From Lunularia cruciata (taxonomy: Eukaryota > Streptophyta > Marchantiopsida > Lunulariales > Lunulariaceae), in NCBI GenBank assembly GCA_948567375.1, contig OX419760.1, positions 22,816,001 through 22,880,000 on the forward strand: DNA of 64,000 nucleotides, in the 5' to 3' direction. Position 1 is the first letter of the stretch, and each line of letters opens with the position of its first letter. Below, piece by piece: positions 34,946 to 47,281 of this stretch. Both the position numbers and the translations under genes were made by a program. Below the pieces are notes generated by a model that ran no database searches, was not told the origin of the DNA, and saw only the letters and a program-made list of their open reading frames with translations.

Positions 34946-35748
34946 CTTAAGCGGAAGCTCTGTCGTCGCGAAATTATACTTAATATTTGTCTGTTCCTTC
35001 CGGTCTATTATCTGTGGAGAAACTCATGCTGCTGCCTAAATTGCTACTACATCGAACTGTTAATATCAACCTTCATGCAGTCAGATATGACTTTTCTCGG
35101 CCTGATGATGAAGAAAAGCGCTTCGGTCTTCTGGAGAGGCGCCTATCCATAGATTCTGTGATGTGCAAGAACTACAGAAACATAAAGAACGTCTTAACTG
35201 AACAGCAGATTCATATTATTGTCTGATGAGAATCTCCCAGGAACTCCTGAAATTTCTAAAATAACAATCACCAAGTTGCACCTTGTTGATCCGCGTTTCA
35301 GCGGTTTCGGGTAATAATTCTTCTTGCAGCCTATCGGGCACGCGAGTTGGGTTCTCATGTATCATCACCTCGTAGCTTCTCGTTTAAGTGAGGTATGTCT
35401 GATCTTTGGTCTTCCTATTTACGGGGCATGCAGATTGCCGTATGATGTCTGAAGGAAACAACCTCCACGAGCCAAGATTCAGCTATTGTGGCAAAGATCC
35501 CGCCGGTTCCTTATTCTGATTGTAATTGTGCTTGCATTCCACGGGGCATGCATATTGCATGTTGATCAAGTAACGGAGGGAAGACCCAGAAATTTCCATA
35601 CCTCATTGAAGTAGCAGTGTGAAGACATTCGCAGCCTGTAGTGATGCACGTGGAATTTCACTTTCTTTTGCTTCTCAAATATGATCTACTATCGATGATG
35701 GAGTCACCGGCCTCGACGGTTGCTTACAACCAGTTTTGACCGGGGAAT

Positions 35749-35756
35749 GCATATTC
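35749..35756 (+). promoter_or_regulatory. P1BS-like box (GCATATTC)
   Basis: Matches GNATATNC, 19 bases before the possible alternative start at 35775 and about 420 bases before the main acid phosphatase start. Confidence 0.45.
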
Positions 35757-35774
35757 AAGGAGAAACCTGGCTTC

Positions 35775-35930
35775 ATGGAGAGATCAGGTAGATATAACTC
35801 TGTTGGATTTCTGACCACCTGCAGTTTAATGTTGATTGGTCCCATAGTGATAATCTTCTTTCTTCTAACTGCCCGACCGTCATTGCAGAATAATCCATCA
35901 ACTAAGAATATGAAACGTTCGAGAAAACAG
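35775..35930 (+). CDS. Possible alternative first exon of the acid phosphatase gene
   Basis: An ATG opens 52 codons with a strong hydrophobic segment (LMLIGPIVIIFFLL) and a basic end (KRSRKQ), stopping at a good donor (ACAG|GTATCG). Splicing to an acceptor at 36127 joins phase 0 into the frame that runs into the main start at 36176 and would add 68 residues. Splicing to an acceptor ending at 36262 would instead replace the first membrane segment of the main model. Both fit phase. It may equally be untranslated leader; no transcript evidence is available. Confidence 0.35.
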
Positions 35931-36175
35931 GTATCGAGCAATCCATTTTGCTTTCTGATGCGAGCGCTTATTTTCAGCGACCAACGCTTGGTGGCTTCAA
36001 GATGCATTGCCACACTTGGTATAATTGAAACCAGGATTAGCCCTGGTTCACGGCCAAGGGAGGAACTGCAGCTTTGTGTGATTTGCAACTAAAGTTCCCA
36101 CTTCTTTGTGTTTGGTGCAATCGGCAGACCTCAGCCAAAGCGAAAAAGAAGAACAAGTCAGGATGTGTTGGTAGC

Positions 36176-38830
36176 ATGATGGATATGATGAACACGTTGG
36201 TCATTGGATTTGGTTTGGGGTGTGCTCTCGCGTGGTTGTTGAGTCTGGAAAGGCTAGAACAGAGGAAAAACATATTCCCTTTGCACTTTTTGATTCTTGG
36301 AGATTGGGGTCGAGACGGGTTTTACAATCAGTCTCTTGTGGCTTCTGAGGTATATTCACTTACTTTCTATTTCTGTGACGACGTTTTCTGAAAAGTTTAC
36401 GGACTTGACTTCATATGGGGTATGTTGATGCAGATGGGGAATGTAGCTGCAGAATTAGAGACTTCATTCGTTATCAGTACCGGAGACAATTTCTATAATA
36501 CTGGTCTGGCAGGGGTGGACGATATTAGATTCACAACCTCATTTACCAACATTTACTCGGCTCCAAGCTTGCAGACACGGTGGTATACAGGTGGTCTTAC
36601 CAACCTACTGATGTTACAACTACGTGTTCAGCTCTTTTTAACTGAAGTCGAGACGCAGCTTCATATTCTTGGTCAATGTTTACGGCAGGAGAACGTCTTG
36701 AGTTGAGAAATGATGTGAGTCAGATGGAAACTCTTTACTTAATGTCTCCTTAAAATTTGCGTATACTAAGTATAGAAAGTAGAAGCAAATGGACTTCCGC
36801 CTGAACTCTCCCTGTCGATGGGTATTAATAATTATTGGTGAACAAAAGACATCTTAAGAAATCTCAAGAAATCTCCTTACCCTTTGAATGACCGAGGTGG
36901 CTACACTTACGGCTTGGAACATAAATTTGTCTCTTTGTTCAAAGAACCAGATTCTCATGGCCCACGAAGTCCCTGTGAACAAGGTTTAGCTTGTTATCCA
37001 GAAAATGACTTGCTGTTCATGGACACCATTGAGCAGCTCATGGACGAATGCTGTTTGTTATGAGGATAACCTGCAAAGATTTAAAGAACCGAATCTGACA
37101 GTCTATACAACGCCTATCTGCATCTGAAGTGCTAGGTAATCATGATTATATGGGAGATGTGCTGTCTCAGATGGATCCTCACCTTCAGCAGCGTGATCCT
37201 CGCTGGACATTGCAACGAGAATATCATTTGCAGTATTCTCTGTGTGAAGACGTTAGGAGAGGTAGTCCTCTTCCCAGGGTTCTCAAGATGGTCTTGACTC
37301 CAGATTTCTCTCTCTATATGCTATAACAGTGTCCTGAACTCAGCTATGCAGCGTTTGCGGTTGTGTGAACTGCATTTACGTAGATGCTCATGTAAAATCT
37401 CGAGCGTAAGATAACCGTAGATGGCTGATGAAACTGACGCGACCTTCCACAACATGTACTTCAGTGAAAGGTATCTATGCTAGGCTACAAACAAGTACTT
37501 CTTGTTAAGGGCATCTTGCTTTATGATTCAAAGATGGCATTCAATGTCAGTGTTGTACAGGATGAAACTAATTTCGTAGAAAAGCTTGAAAACATGTGTA
37601 CAACAGGAGACGACAGTCTTTTTAATACGATCAAACTGACACTTACTCAGGTTTTCTGTTCCTTCTATTATAATATAACTGCATCATACTTGCAGGGTTG
37701 TCCTTGACTTTGAGAATACTGTAACAGAAGCTTGCAACGTGCATGTCGATTTTCTTTTTATCGACACAACTCCTTTCGTGGATGAATACTGGGAGCCAAC
37801 CGAGACACATAATTTCGATTGGAGAGGTCTGCAACCTCGCGAAGAGCAACTCAGTAATCAGCTCCAGGTTTGTGGCAAATTTAGAGGAAATGTCTGCTTT
37901 TCTCCAGTTTGAATTGCATTGATCCACACATCTGTAAACTTCTACTCCTAACCTGCCCAGAATCTTACAAGTTTGTCTACAGAGGTTAAAAGACAAACTA
38001 CAGACCTCTAAAGCAAGATGGAAAATAGTCATCGGTCATCACACTATCCGGAGCATGGGATATCATGGAGACACCCGTGAGCTTGTTGAAAAACTAGTCC
38101 CGATTTTGGAGGTACTTATTTCAGTTTTCAAGGATTGACAGTGCTAGATCATAATTTCTGTCTCAAAGGAAGTCACTGGGAATATGGCTTAGGGATAAAC
38201 CCGTCTTATGTTCCAAAGGAAAGATGTAGATGTTACTGGGTCTGTACCTGACTGATAGCGACTGGAATCAGATCTAACTTTATTCTCATTTATATACAAA
38301 ACATGTTCAGCGTCTTGTGGGAGGGCCGGCCAGGAAGGAATCATACTGGTGGATGTCATTTTTTGTAAGAAAAAACCTTACATTCTCCAGAATTTGGTTT
38401 TTGGATGATCTTCTCTTAGACATCGATGAAGTCTTCTGTCAAGGAAATAGTGAAAACAGTTTCATACTGGATAGGCAAGAATATGAAGAACTGTAGACAA
38501 CAAGAGGTTTGATCGTTAAAGTGGATGTCTTATTCTTGGCCTGAAGTTGACCTTCAGGAGAACCGAGTGGATTTGTATCTGAATGGTCATGATCACTCCC
38601 TTCAACACATCAAACACCAGGATTCCAATGTTCACTATGTTACAAGCGGGGGAGGATCAAAAGCATGGGATGGAATTCGACCTGTGAAAGACAAGGACGG
38701 TGCATTATTCACTTATGATGGACAAGGATTTGCTGCCATTTCCATGGGACCGAAGTCACTTGAGTTATCATTCCACGATGCTGCAGGAAACACAATCTAC
38801 ACCAACTTGATTGACAAGTTAATTTTTTGA
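36176..38830 (+). CDS. Purple acid phosphatase, small PAP3/PAP8/PAP17 type
   Basis: Coding exons 36176-36349, 36434-36590, 37130-37261, 37728-37867, 37983-38111 and 38558-38830; GT-AG introns of 84, 539, 466, 115 and 446 bp; 334 residues. It hydrolyses phosphate monoesters with a dinuclear metal centre, usually Fe(III) with Fe, Zn or Mn. All seven ligands are present: GDWG (D43), STGDNFY (D76, Y79), GNHDY (N114), VIGH (H220) and GHDH (H255, H257). An N-terminal hydrophobic stretch ([15 protein letters not shown]) is a signal peptide or anchor, so the enzyme should be secreted, vacuolar or wall-bound. Two junctions split a codon yet restore VLGNHDY and [17 protein letters not shown] exactly, which supports the model. 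Length matches AtPAP17 (338, from memory). P1BS-like boxes at 34938, 35749 and 36350 suggest induction by phosphate starvation. Confidence 0.92.
36350..36357 (+). promoter_or_regulatory. P1BS-like box at the first intron donor
   Basis: GTATATTC matches GNATATNC and overlaps the 5' splice site of the first acid phosphatase intron. It may be coincidence with the GTAT donor. Confidence 0.25.
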
Positions 38831-39439
38831 CAAATGCAAATTTAAGGGTTGAGAATACCTGCCTCCGCACTCAGGTGCAAACTAAGATATTATCTAAGAC
38901 TTAGTTGCTCCAGCAGGGGGAATGGGTTCATAACAACTGAGGACTTCTCTTATAAAGTTGGGTCGCCCTCGCAAATATGGGTCCATGCGCACATCTGTAG
39001 TTACATCTATGAATAAGCTTTCCTTTCATCAGTTATTCTGTAAACAATCAATATTTTCCACATTCACTGGAGAGAAACATTGATTGATATTGTGAAGCTT
39101 TCCGTGCACTATGTGCTGGTGAAGGATGGCCATATATGTATGTGCTGGTGAAGGATGGCCATCAGTTTGAGCTTTTGCTTTTTGTAAATACTGCAAGATA
39201 CACGTATCGTCCAAAAGATAGAAGAGATGAGCCTGACATAACTTTTGTCATGCTACACCTGACCGTATGCTTAGAGAAAATTGACAGTCCTAAAAGGTTC
39301 ACCCAATGTCCATTCAGTACTGGCGGCAGACAGCTGTTTCTGCACCGGTATAGAACAAGAGTCATATCAATAGGTCACAGACGGATGCATGAGTAGACGG
39401 ACGAAGTATCTTCTGCGTCCTCAAATAGCATGGTCAGCT
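38831..39439. other. 3' UTR and intergenic DNA
   Basis: No gene recognised. A 24-bp segment (39110-39133) is repeated exactly at 39139-39162, a small tandem duplication of 29-bp period. Confidence 0.5.
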
Positions 39440-39645
39440 GGGCCGCAGGAGAGACAGGTCTCTATATAAACTTCATTACCTCAGTCTGGTTAATGTGAGA
39501 CCATTGTAATCCTAGAGCACGAAAGGTATAGGGCCTTTCCACCCTGATGGGTTAGAATAGAGCCGTGCGCTCCGATGTTAATAGTCTTGGACCCAGCTTG
39601 TCTCGGCCTTAGCTTGAGACTTTATCCTGTCTAGGTCCCTTCACA
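39440..39645 (+). mobile_element. Possible LTR remnant
   Basis: A TATATAAA box at 39463-39470 is followed about 175 bp later by a ...CCCTTCACA end and a CCTCCCCTCTAGAGG tract. This could be the right part of an LTR. The orientation is uncertain because the last tract read in reverse resembles a polypurine tract. A reverse-transcriptase-like scrap lies 640 bp to the right. Confidence 0.25.
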
Positions 39646-40285
39646 CCTCCCCTCTAGAGGATCATGTGAACCCTACCTAAGGTGAGATTTCAGACACGGG
39701 CTGTCCTGGATTGTGATCTTAGACCCGCATCACAGAGGATCAACGTAGAGCATCTCAGAGCCCAGTTTAAGTCCACTTTGGCAACAGAATGTTGTACAGC
39801 TCTTAAAGTTCATGCCTTCAACTTTCCTAGCGCCTTAAGGATTCATCGACTTTTGCTCCGACATGGACAACGATCGTCAAGCGAGAAGGAATGCACCAGT
39901 GATAAACTCACTTTACCCTAAAGTTCAGCCTCAAATGTCGGGCTCCAGTTTGGTTCTCAAGAACTACCAAAATCTTTGAGATCTTGGGAATTATTTGCTC
40001 GATATATAGTTTGCAAAGTGAGCACAGCCCTCAATTAGCCTGTTCCGGCCACCTAGCTCTTGTTTGTGCATGGCCGCGTCCGCGTTAGTTGACTACTTCC
40101 ATGGTTTTTCACTACCGCTGTTCTTACCTAAACAGATCTTTCAAAAGGGGCTTTCTGCTTTTTATTTAACTTCTAGTGACGGTGTCCCTCCTCCATTCTC
40201 TCGGGGTATAACTTGCAGTCCTAAGCGTTTCTAAGAGTCCCTTGTCGTCATCGAGCCAGATGTAAAAAATTACACTTTATGCTAG
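39646..40285. other. Intergenic DNA, no recognised gene
   Basis: One 79-codon frame (39682-39921) has no recognisable motif. Position between an LTR-like stretch and an RT-like scrap suggests decayed retroelement DNA. Confidence 0.3.
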
Positions 40286-40380
40286 GTATGATGCATTATC
40301 TTCATGGGATGAAAATTGCTCGATTCCGTTGCCCTTTTTCCCAGTTGTGTAGACGGTCTTCTCACGGAAGCCTTGTATCT
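40286..40380 (+). pseudogene. Probable copia reverse-transcriptase scrap
   Basis: One frame reads LGMMHYLHGMKIARFRCPFS, close to the copia RT motif in which L-G-x-x-x-Y-F-L-G-x-E-x-A-R is followed by G-I-x-x-S-Q. Nothing on either side extends it convincingly, so this is a short relic. Confidence 0.4.
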
Positions 40381-43300
40381 TGATCTTCAGGGCTCTGCAT
40401 ACGGTGGTGGAGTAAGGACAAGTATAGTTTCGCCAAGTGACTTCCTCCATCCTGGAACGTGTCTCTAATCTATGACAGCAGATCAGAGATGGATGTGGTC
40501 GACTGGGCAGGCGTGACAGAAAGATGAAAGGGAAAGGAAGGCTTGAGAGAAAGGCTCGTCACAGCGTATCCTCGCTGGCGAAGTTCAATGTCCGAGGTTT
40601 GTACATGTATTTCCACGTCAAGAGCCATCTGCAACAGACGTTCAATTCGCATAGCGGCCAGTGGAATCAGGAGACGGATGTCATGAAGGAGGCACTGCCG
40701 ACTGAAGAATGAACATGAGAGCAAAAAGCTCCACTCTGGAAACACTTCAAACAAAAGAAAACATCCATTCGCGGTTCTATTTAGTCTGAACTAGTTCTGG
40801 TAGGAAAGATACCAGAAAGAGCTCTGGTGACGAGCAGGATGAATTCCTTCCCATAAAGTTGTTAGAATGTAAAGGAACTAAGTGAAGAGAAAGAACGGTA
40901 GAAATTTGTCGTTGCTATCTCACCTGTGTACAAGTATAGCGAAGCTGCATGCTCAATGCCCTCTCGTACAGTTTCACAACGACGAAAATTTCATCACGAG
41001 CCCAATTGGTGACTGCGGTTGAGGAGGGAAGGATCTTGGGGCTTGGTTCTCTCTGGAAACACTGATATCATAAGCACCGTACTGTAGAGATGAAATCTGC
41101 TCTACGTTCCGTATGAGAAAATGTGCACGAAAGGAGCCCAATTTCCAGGGAGTTGCCTTTGTTCTTCTATGTAGCTCATTTGAGCACCTGAACCGAAGAC
41201 TTGAAGTGCAAACCTGTCTTGTCTTTAGTTGAATCACGCATCGGAGGAGGCGTTGGCATTGACCCTTCCCTGCCAACTGCGATTAATTCGGTGCCATCCA
41301 GCATGTTTAGGTCTCGACCACTTGATTCAAAAGCAGAGCTCAAGCAGGTACCTATTCAAGCTATCCATAAAGATGTGAGCTACAATTTCAAACTCCAGTC
41401 AGTTTGATACTTTGGTCTTTCGTCGTCCTACACATATCCAACGTACAGACTTTTGAAAGGGCTTATGTTAGTGAGCCCTGCTTGGGTCAGTCTCTGATTT
41501 AAACTGTCCGATATGGCAACTCAACATGAGTGAGTGTATCACACAATTGTGTCATCTAACTTTAACTGTCCGAGAAGGTCATTTCCATGCTTGACAAGGC
41601 ATAGCTCAGAAATCAGTCAAGCGAAGGTCAAACACCCTTGATGTGAACCATCAATACTCAATCGGAATGTGTTTGCTGACGCTGAAATATTATTGAACTC
41701 AAACAGGGCAATTACGTATTAGATTTCTCAACACTGAATACTTACTAAATGTGAGCATTGGAGAGTGCGAGTCTAATGGTGCGTATAGGACCCTCATTTT
41801 GCTTTTCAATTTACAGGTTCTCGCTCTCTTAAGTCGGTGCGGTTTGCGCATTACGATTCTACGGATGTTTCTGGAATTACAACGAGAAGGAGGAGCGGGC
41901 CCTGTACCTTCTTCTCTCACGACAGAAGCACTCGATCCTGGTCTAAGGATAACGCTGCTGGATAAAGAAAGAGGTTGAAACCGTCCTTTCCGTTGAGGAT
42001 ATCTAAGAGAGAACCAGCTTTCAATATGCAACAGACGTGTATGCACTAGTCCACTCGATCCATTTGAGTACACGATCAAGAGATTACAGACTTGCTCATA
42101 TTAGAGTCACGGTGCAATGACATGACCACTGGACGATTACGTTGGCGTGTACAGTGACTCAACATATACTTGGTACCCAATATGGTAGAAAGCTGAAAGA
42201 TAAATTCTTATGTTCGGTGAGAGGTGTCGAACTAAATGGCACATTTATTGAGTTTCAGTGCAATCGTTTTATCCACACATTGATTCATCTCACCGCATTT
42301 AGTTTAGACAGATGGAAGCCAGTATTTCCGCTTCTCTCGTACCACATTCAGCACGTTCCACAGACTACCATCCTAAAATTATGAGGCGCCACTAGCTTCT
42401 GGGGAGTGGAAACACAAGATGGGTTCACACGACCGGCGCTGGAGCTGTTGTAGAAACAAATGTCTCATTTTGCAAGGAGAAGAATTGTGGAGGCTGATAT
42501 CTTACTCTGGAACAGTGGTATACGTTTCTCATGAAGGGTTAGAAGTGATGGTGTAGAGGAACAGTACCCACACCAACCCCACGGGTGCACTTATGGATCG
42601 AACCAAGAGGAAGGCGCTGGGGAGATGCCTCATTAAGACATGGGTGCACAACCACATAATTACTTCCCAGTTACCCACAGCCAAGGTGTGTCTATGCTGA
42701 ACGCAGACTACTCTCGAGAACAATCACATGCACTATACTCCGAGGATATCCTGAGCCAATCCCCGCAAATAAACACATGAACATATACGCAGCACCTGCG
42801 CTCTACAAGTGTCTGTCTTCCTTGATCCCTTCCAAATTTCGATTCTCGAATTCTCGGTTGGAAGTGCATTTCCTACTGTAGTGTACTTGGTATTGATATA
42901 GCATGTATGTAGATGTTAGGGTTTATACAAATGGAAAATCAAAGCTAAGCAACTAGACCAAATTTTTAGTTTTTATTAATTTAAAATTGTATACAAGTTT
43001 ACATTCTTCCATTTTTCATTTCATAGGATTATATTTATAATAAAAGTAAATTTGCAGAAACATTTTGTATACCTTTGTTGATATTGTAACAATAATTGTT
43101 TACAATAATTTTCAACATTCTCGAGCGAGCACTCTCAGAAATGATGGGTGACATCCCTTCCGTCAATGATATGAACAATCCATGCACTGGGTGAAATATG
43201 GGCAATGACATGAAGAGAGGTTAATCCAAGGAGCCGATGGTCAGACGCTGACTTCGTCTAGTAATGTAAATGGAGCCCCGTTTGACGAGGAGATTTCAGG

Positions 43301-46300
43301 AAATTGTCAGCGTCTCCTTCACGTAACTATCCTTCAATCCTATCTCTCTGCTGTTAATGCTTCCCGCACTTCTCAGTACAGTGAATTCAATCAGAAGAAT
43401 AAATTTCGATGGGGGGTATTGGCAATACGTCTATTGCATTAATAATTTCTCGTCATCCATATAAGTTCACGATGTTCATTTCCACAAGTATGACAGCTTC
43501 TCTATATCATGATTGATTGCTGGAGTTGAAAGTTTGTGGAGAGATCAATAGTTGCAATAAACCAAATACATTTATGTGTTTTGTGCTTTTGAAGCTTTCT
43601 TCAAATAACCATTTCGTACAGTGCCGTAAACTTTTGAATGAAATCATCAGTTTCTGAGCTGAAACTGACCTCTGTTATTATTGTCCCATCGTAAGTTATA
43701 ATCAACTCCTAAACTTGAATCACTCACTCAATCTGAGGTGAAGCCATGACCTGTAACTAGGACAAACATTACTGCTCTGTAGATTGCGTCTTTGAATCTT
43801 CAAATTCCTTTTCATCTCTGATCACGAAGCGAGCTTGACTTTGTGAAGGGCTGCTTCTCTTAAGCAATGGGCTCCAACATCATAGTCAGTGGCAACTAAA
43901 CCTGTGATGAAGGAAATCCAAAATTTTGGAGAGTCCTGATTGATGTCGACAGCCCCAGTAAATCCAGGGAGAAGAACAACATGCGTTGATTTCTGTAACC
44001 GTCTAGATACTCACAACCAATTTAGATCATTAGCAGTTGCGTGAAATACAGAGAAAACTGAGGAATTTGGTGCCTAGGTGGGGATAAGGTCGACATTTAT
44101 CTGACGAAGAATGCCACATGTCAATCACTCTGGTCACCCATGACTTCACCCGACACATATCATCAGATCTTGATGGGATGAGAAGCTTGAGCCCACTCCT
44201 CAGAGTTTTGTGCCCACGTGAAATTACGTGCGTGCAGTGCTGCCTTTAATTGCGCTTTTCCGCTCTCGTGTCATGAATGAGAAAGACATGGACATCTAAC
44301 ATTCATTTCTGGCCGGCGTTAAGCTCGTGACTTGTGATCATAACTTAACAACTTGGGTAACCTGCATATTGGCCATACCTCCTAATCTCTTCACAAGTAG
44401 GGGGATCATGGGGTGAAGGACAATTCTAGAGGCGTACGTATTCGTAAGCAGTTGATAGAGCATGCGCAGTAATTTGAAACCTCTCTGATATGTATCTGAT
44501 CCAAACTCAGATCCAGAAAGACTGTACGAAGTTCTGTGTGTTTCCCTATCTTCTGAAAACAAAATGCTGCACCTAACATGTTCCCTTAAACAGCTCTTCA
44601 ACATTTATTACGGACGATTGGATAGCTCCTTCAGCGCAAAGCATAAGCTAAGCCGAGTTGTGTAGCGGACTGTACTGATTTGTTTCAGAAGCAAAGTTGA
44701 GCTGTGCAGTCAGTTGTGCAGTCACGAATTCTCACCTGATTCAGAAACTGGGACCTCCTGAATAGCCAGAGATTCTTTCTACCATCCACTTTCCTTCTTT
44801 CTTTTACTGTAGCATACAGAGCGTATTAGATCCAGGATACGTGCCCTCTACTCCACTCAACCTTTTGTGTTAAGGGGTTCACGTATTGATTCTGTCGCTG
44901 CTTGTTTCTATGCCAAATAGGATCCTTGCAGTGAAACTACACATGGATGTGCGTATAAACTGCATGCATCAACATCGACTCCGCGTTCATTACACGAAAC
45001 TACAATAGATGTTCAAGTTTTCACTCAGGATGTAGAAGACGCTAGACAGTTTTAGTGCCTACTCTGCACATGAACCACAAACACACGCCGACGTGTTCTT
45101 TAGCAACTTCTTATAATCCTCGAGAGTTCGTAATACAAGTCATCGGGAAGCTGCAATCAAGATGGTATAGTGTACTCCTGCAGGATCATATGAAGGTTAT
45201 CATGCAAACAGTTCACTATCAAACAGTTTCTCAAAAGCAGATCTAGACATCAATCTGAAGAAGGCCTGAATTTCTGCACATGGAATTTGAGCAGGCAATC
45301 AAATGGAAACCAGTGGAATGATTTTGTGTACGGAAATGAGAGGAAAGCTTCCTCAGCTTACACTTAGACGAGGTGTAAGCTAACGATTTGCAACTGGTAA
45401 TTAATTGGTGATTGCAATAGTCGCAATACTGTTAGTGATGAGGAGCATTTCCATCACTTAGAGAGGCTGATTCGAGATCGATTTTTCCACTGAGTAACGA
45501 GTAACCATATACATCCCACAGTATTGCATTGATATACATTGACATCAATCACCTACGGGGAGAAGACATAACGTCTATTGTGAAGATCCTCGGGTTTGTC
45601 CTCTCTGCTCTTCATTTATTGCCACTGTCCTGAGGTGTCATGTTGTACCTGTTCCTCCAAACATTGCCAGAAGCTCTCAGGCTTCGGTTACTGCTCACAA
45701 CAACTGTAGTGCCTCATGCCTTGTCTACTTGTTGTCTGGTCTCTAAAGCTCTCAAGCACTTCCAGCGTTTCTGGACTTCTCAGTGAGCCGCCACTCATTC
45801 ACTGTTACAGGGGCAGTATCTCGTCTCTAATTTGGTTTCGATTGTCATAGTTTCCTGTGTATGCACTGCAGATTGTTCCTACTTCTACATCAAAATGATG
45901 AAGCGACTAGGCATCACTTCATCATCGCAGCAAACATAGCAGCCTGTTAAGTCTTCGTTAATCCTGTACTCCTCGTTCCCCCTGCCCACTTCCCTTGTTA
46001 CACTACTGGCCTTCTCTTGTAACGTTTTCCAGACAGACTAAGCCGCTGCTGATTTATACTGTGTTTCCCATCTGAAAAAGGTACCGTAAATATATGCTTG
46101 ACTGCATCCTACCATCAAAGAATCTTGTCTCAACGACATCTTTGCGTTTGTGTCACTTTGTATCTCTGCAATCAGATGTCGAGGCACACCTCCATCTACA
46201 CTTGAAGCTGAATTAAATGTTCCCATAATTGAAGGGTAGAAGGTTAATAGTGACATGAGGAGAATGAAGCATGCATGTCCGTCATCGAATATCAAGATTA

Positions 46301-46686
46301 GTCCCGATCTCAATCGTAGTTCGACAAGAGTAGGTTGGTTGACATCTGATGCACTCTTGCGCGAATCGAGGGATACAATTGGATTGTTCACGTTTGGTAG
46401 AATGTTTGATGGATGGACGCCTTTCCATCCTCCATTCCAATCCTTCAATCCATTTAAAAGAACACGATGGATGAATTTTGAAATATCTGAAAATCATCGG
46501 AATACAGATGGGATGGTCATTTGTTTCTTAAATTGCAATGTTATCTCGTTTATATTCGCTCCTGAAGCTTTACATGAAATAGTTTCGGTTCCACTGAACT
46601 TGGCCAAGGTGCAGGAAAGTCGCAGACAAAAGATATCCTACTAAAAAGTCGAAATGCTCAGGGGTTGAATTGGTGTAGGGTTCTCT
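40381..46686. other. Long region without recognised genes
   Basis: Many short frames on both strands, none with known motifs. An AT-rich pocket lies at about 42900-43120. A 9-bp inverted repeat (AGCTTACAC / GTGTAAGCT) is at 45355-45381. Decayed retroelements or unrecognised non-coding transcripts may be present. Confidence 0.35.
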
Positions 46687-46712
46687 CAGCATAAGGCGAG
46701 AGCCTTATGCTG
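46687..46712. repeat. 11-bp-stem hairpin
   Basis: CAGCATAAGGC, a 4-base GAGA loop, then GCCTTATGCTG. No adjacent gene. Confidence 0.8.
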
Positions 46713-47254
46713 GTTCAAGTACTCACCGGGACAAGTTGATGAAGCTGGGGGAAACTCAGGCGCTATCGGATGTCACATTTAAAACATGGACTCGGTGGAA
46801 AGATGCGAGTAATGATGCTGATTGCATTTACGTGCAAACGATGGTGTATGACACTGGATTGTGTTCGGAAAGGAGAACAATGATCTGCATCACAATGAAT
46901 CTCTCTCCTTTACAAAAGCCGAACACTACGAGTACAAGCAGGATACCTAAGCAGTTCGAATTCCCCAATCTCCCAAATCTCAGGCACTTGAGATTTTTGT
47001 TTTCGGCTGCTGCACCAAACATCCATTGTCACGTGGGTTAACCACACCACCCTTCTTGACATTCTAGAACGCAATGCATCTCAACTTTCACGACAGTTCT
47101 TCAGCCATGGACTTCCAATTCAGCTGCTTGGATTCCATCGTTGCTATCATACGCTCCTTCTCTCACCATCTCGACAATAGCCATGACAATCTAAAAGGTC
47201 AATTGTCGTCCAGTCTCGGACCATTGACTACTCGAAGAAGCTGGCCTAAAGGTA
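46713..47254. other. Intergenic DNA, no recognised gene
   Basis: Short frames at 46736-47041 and 47074-47421 (+) lack recognisable domains or splice support. Confidence 0.35.
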
Positions 47255-47281
47255 TTCCTCGCGGCCGTGAGCCGCGAGGAA
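47255..47281. repeat. GC-rich 11-bp-stem hairpin
   Basis: TTCCTCGCGGC, loop CGTGA, then GCCGCGAGGAA. It is strongly GC-rich against its surroundings. Confidence 0.8.
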
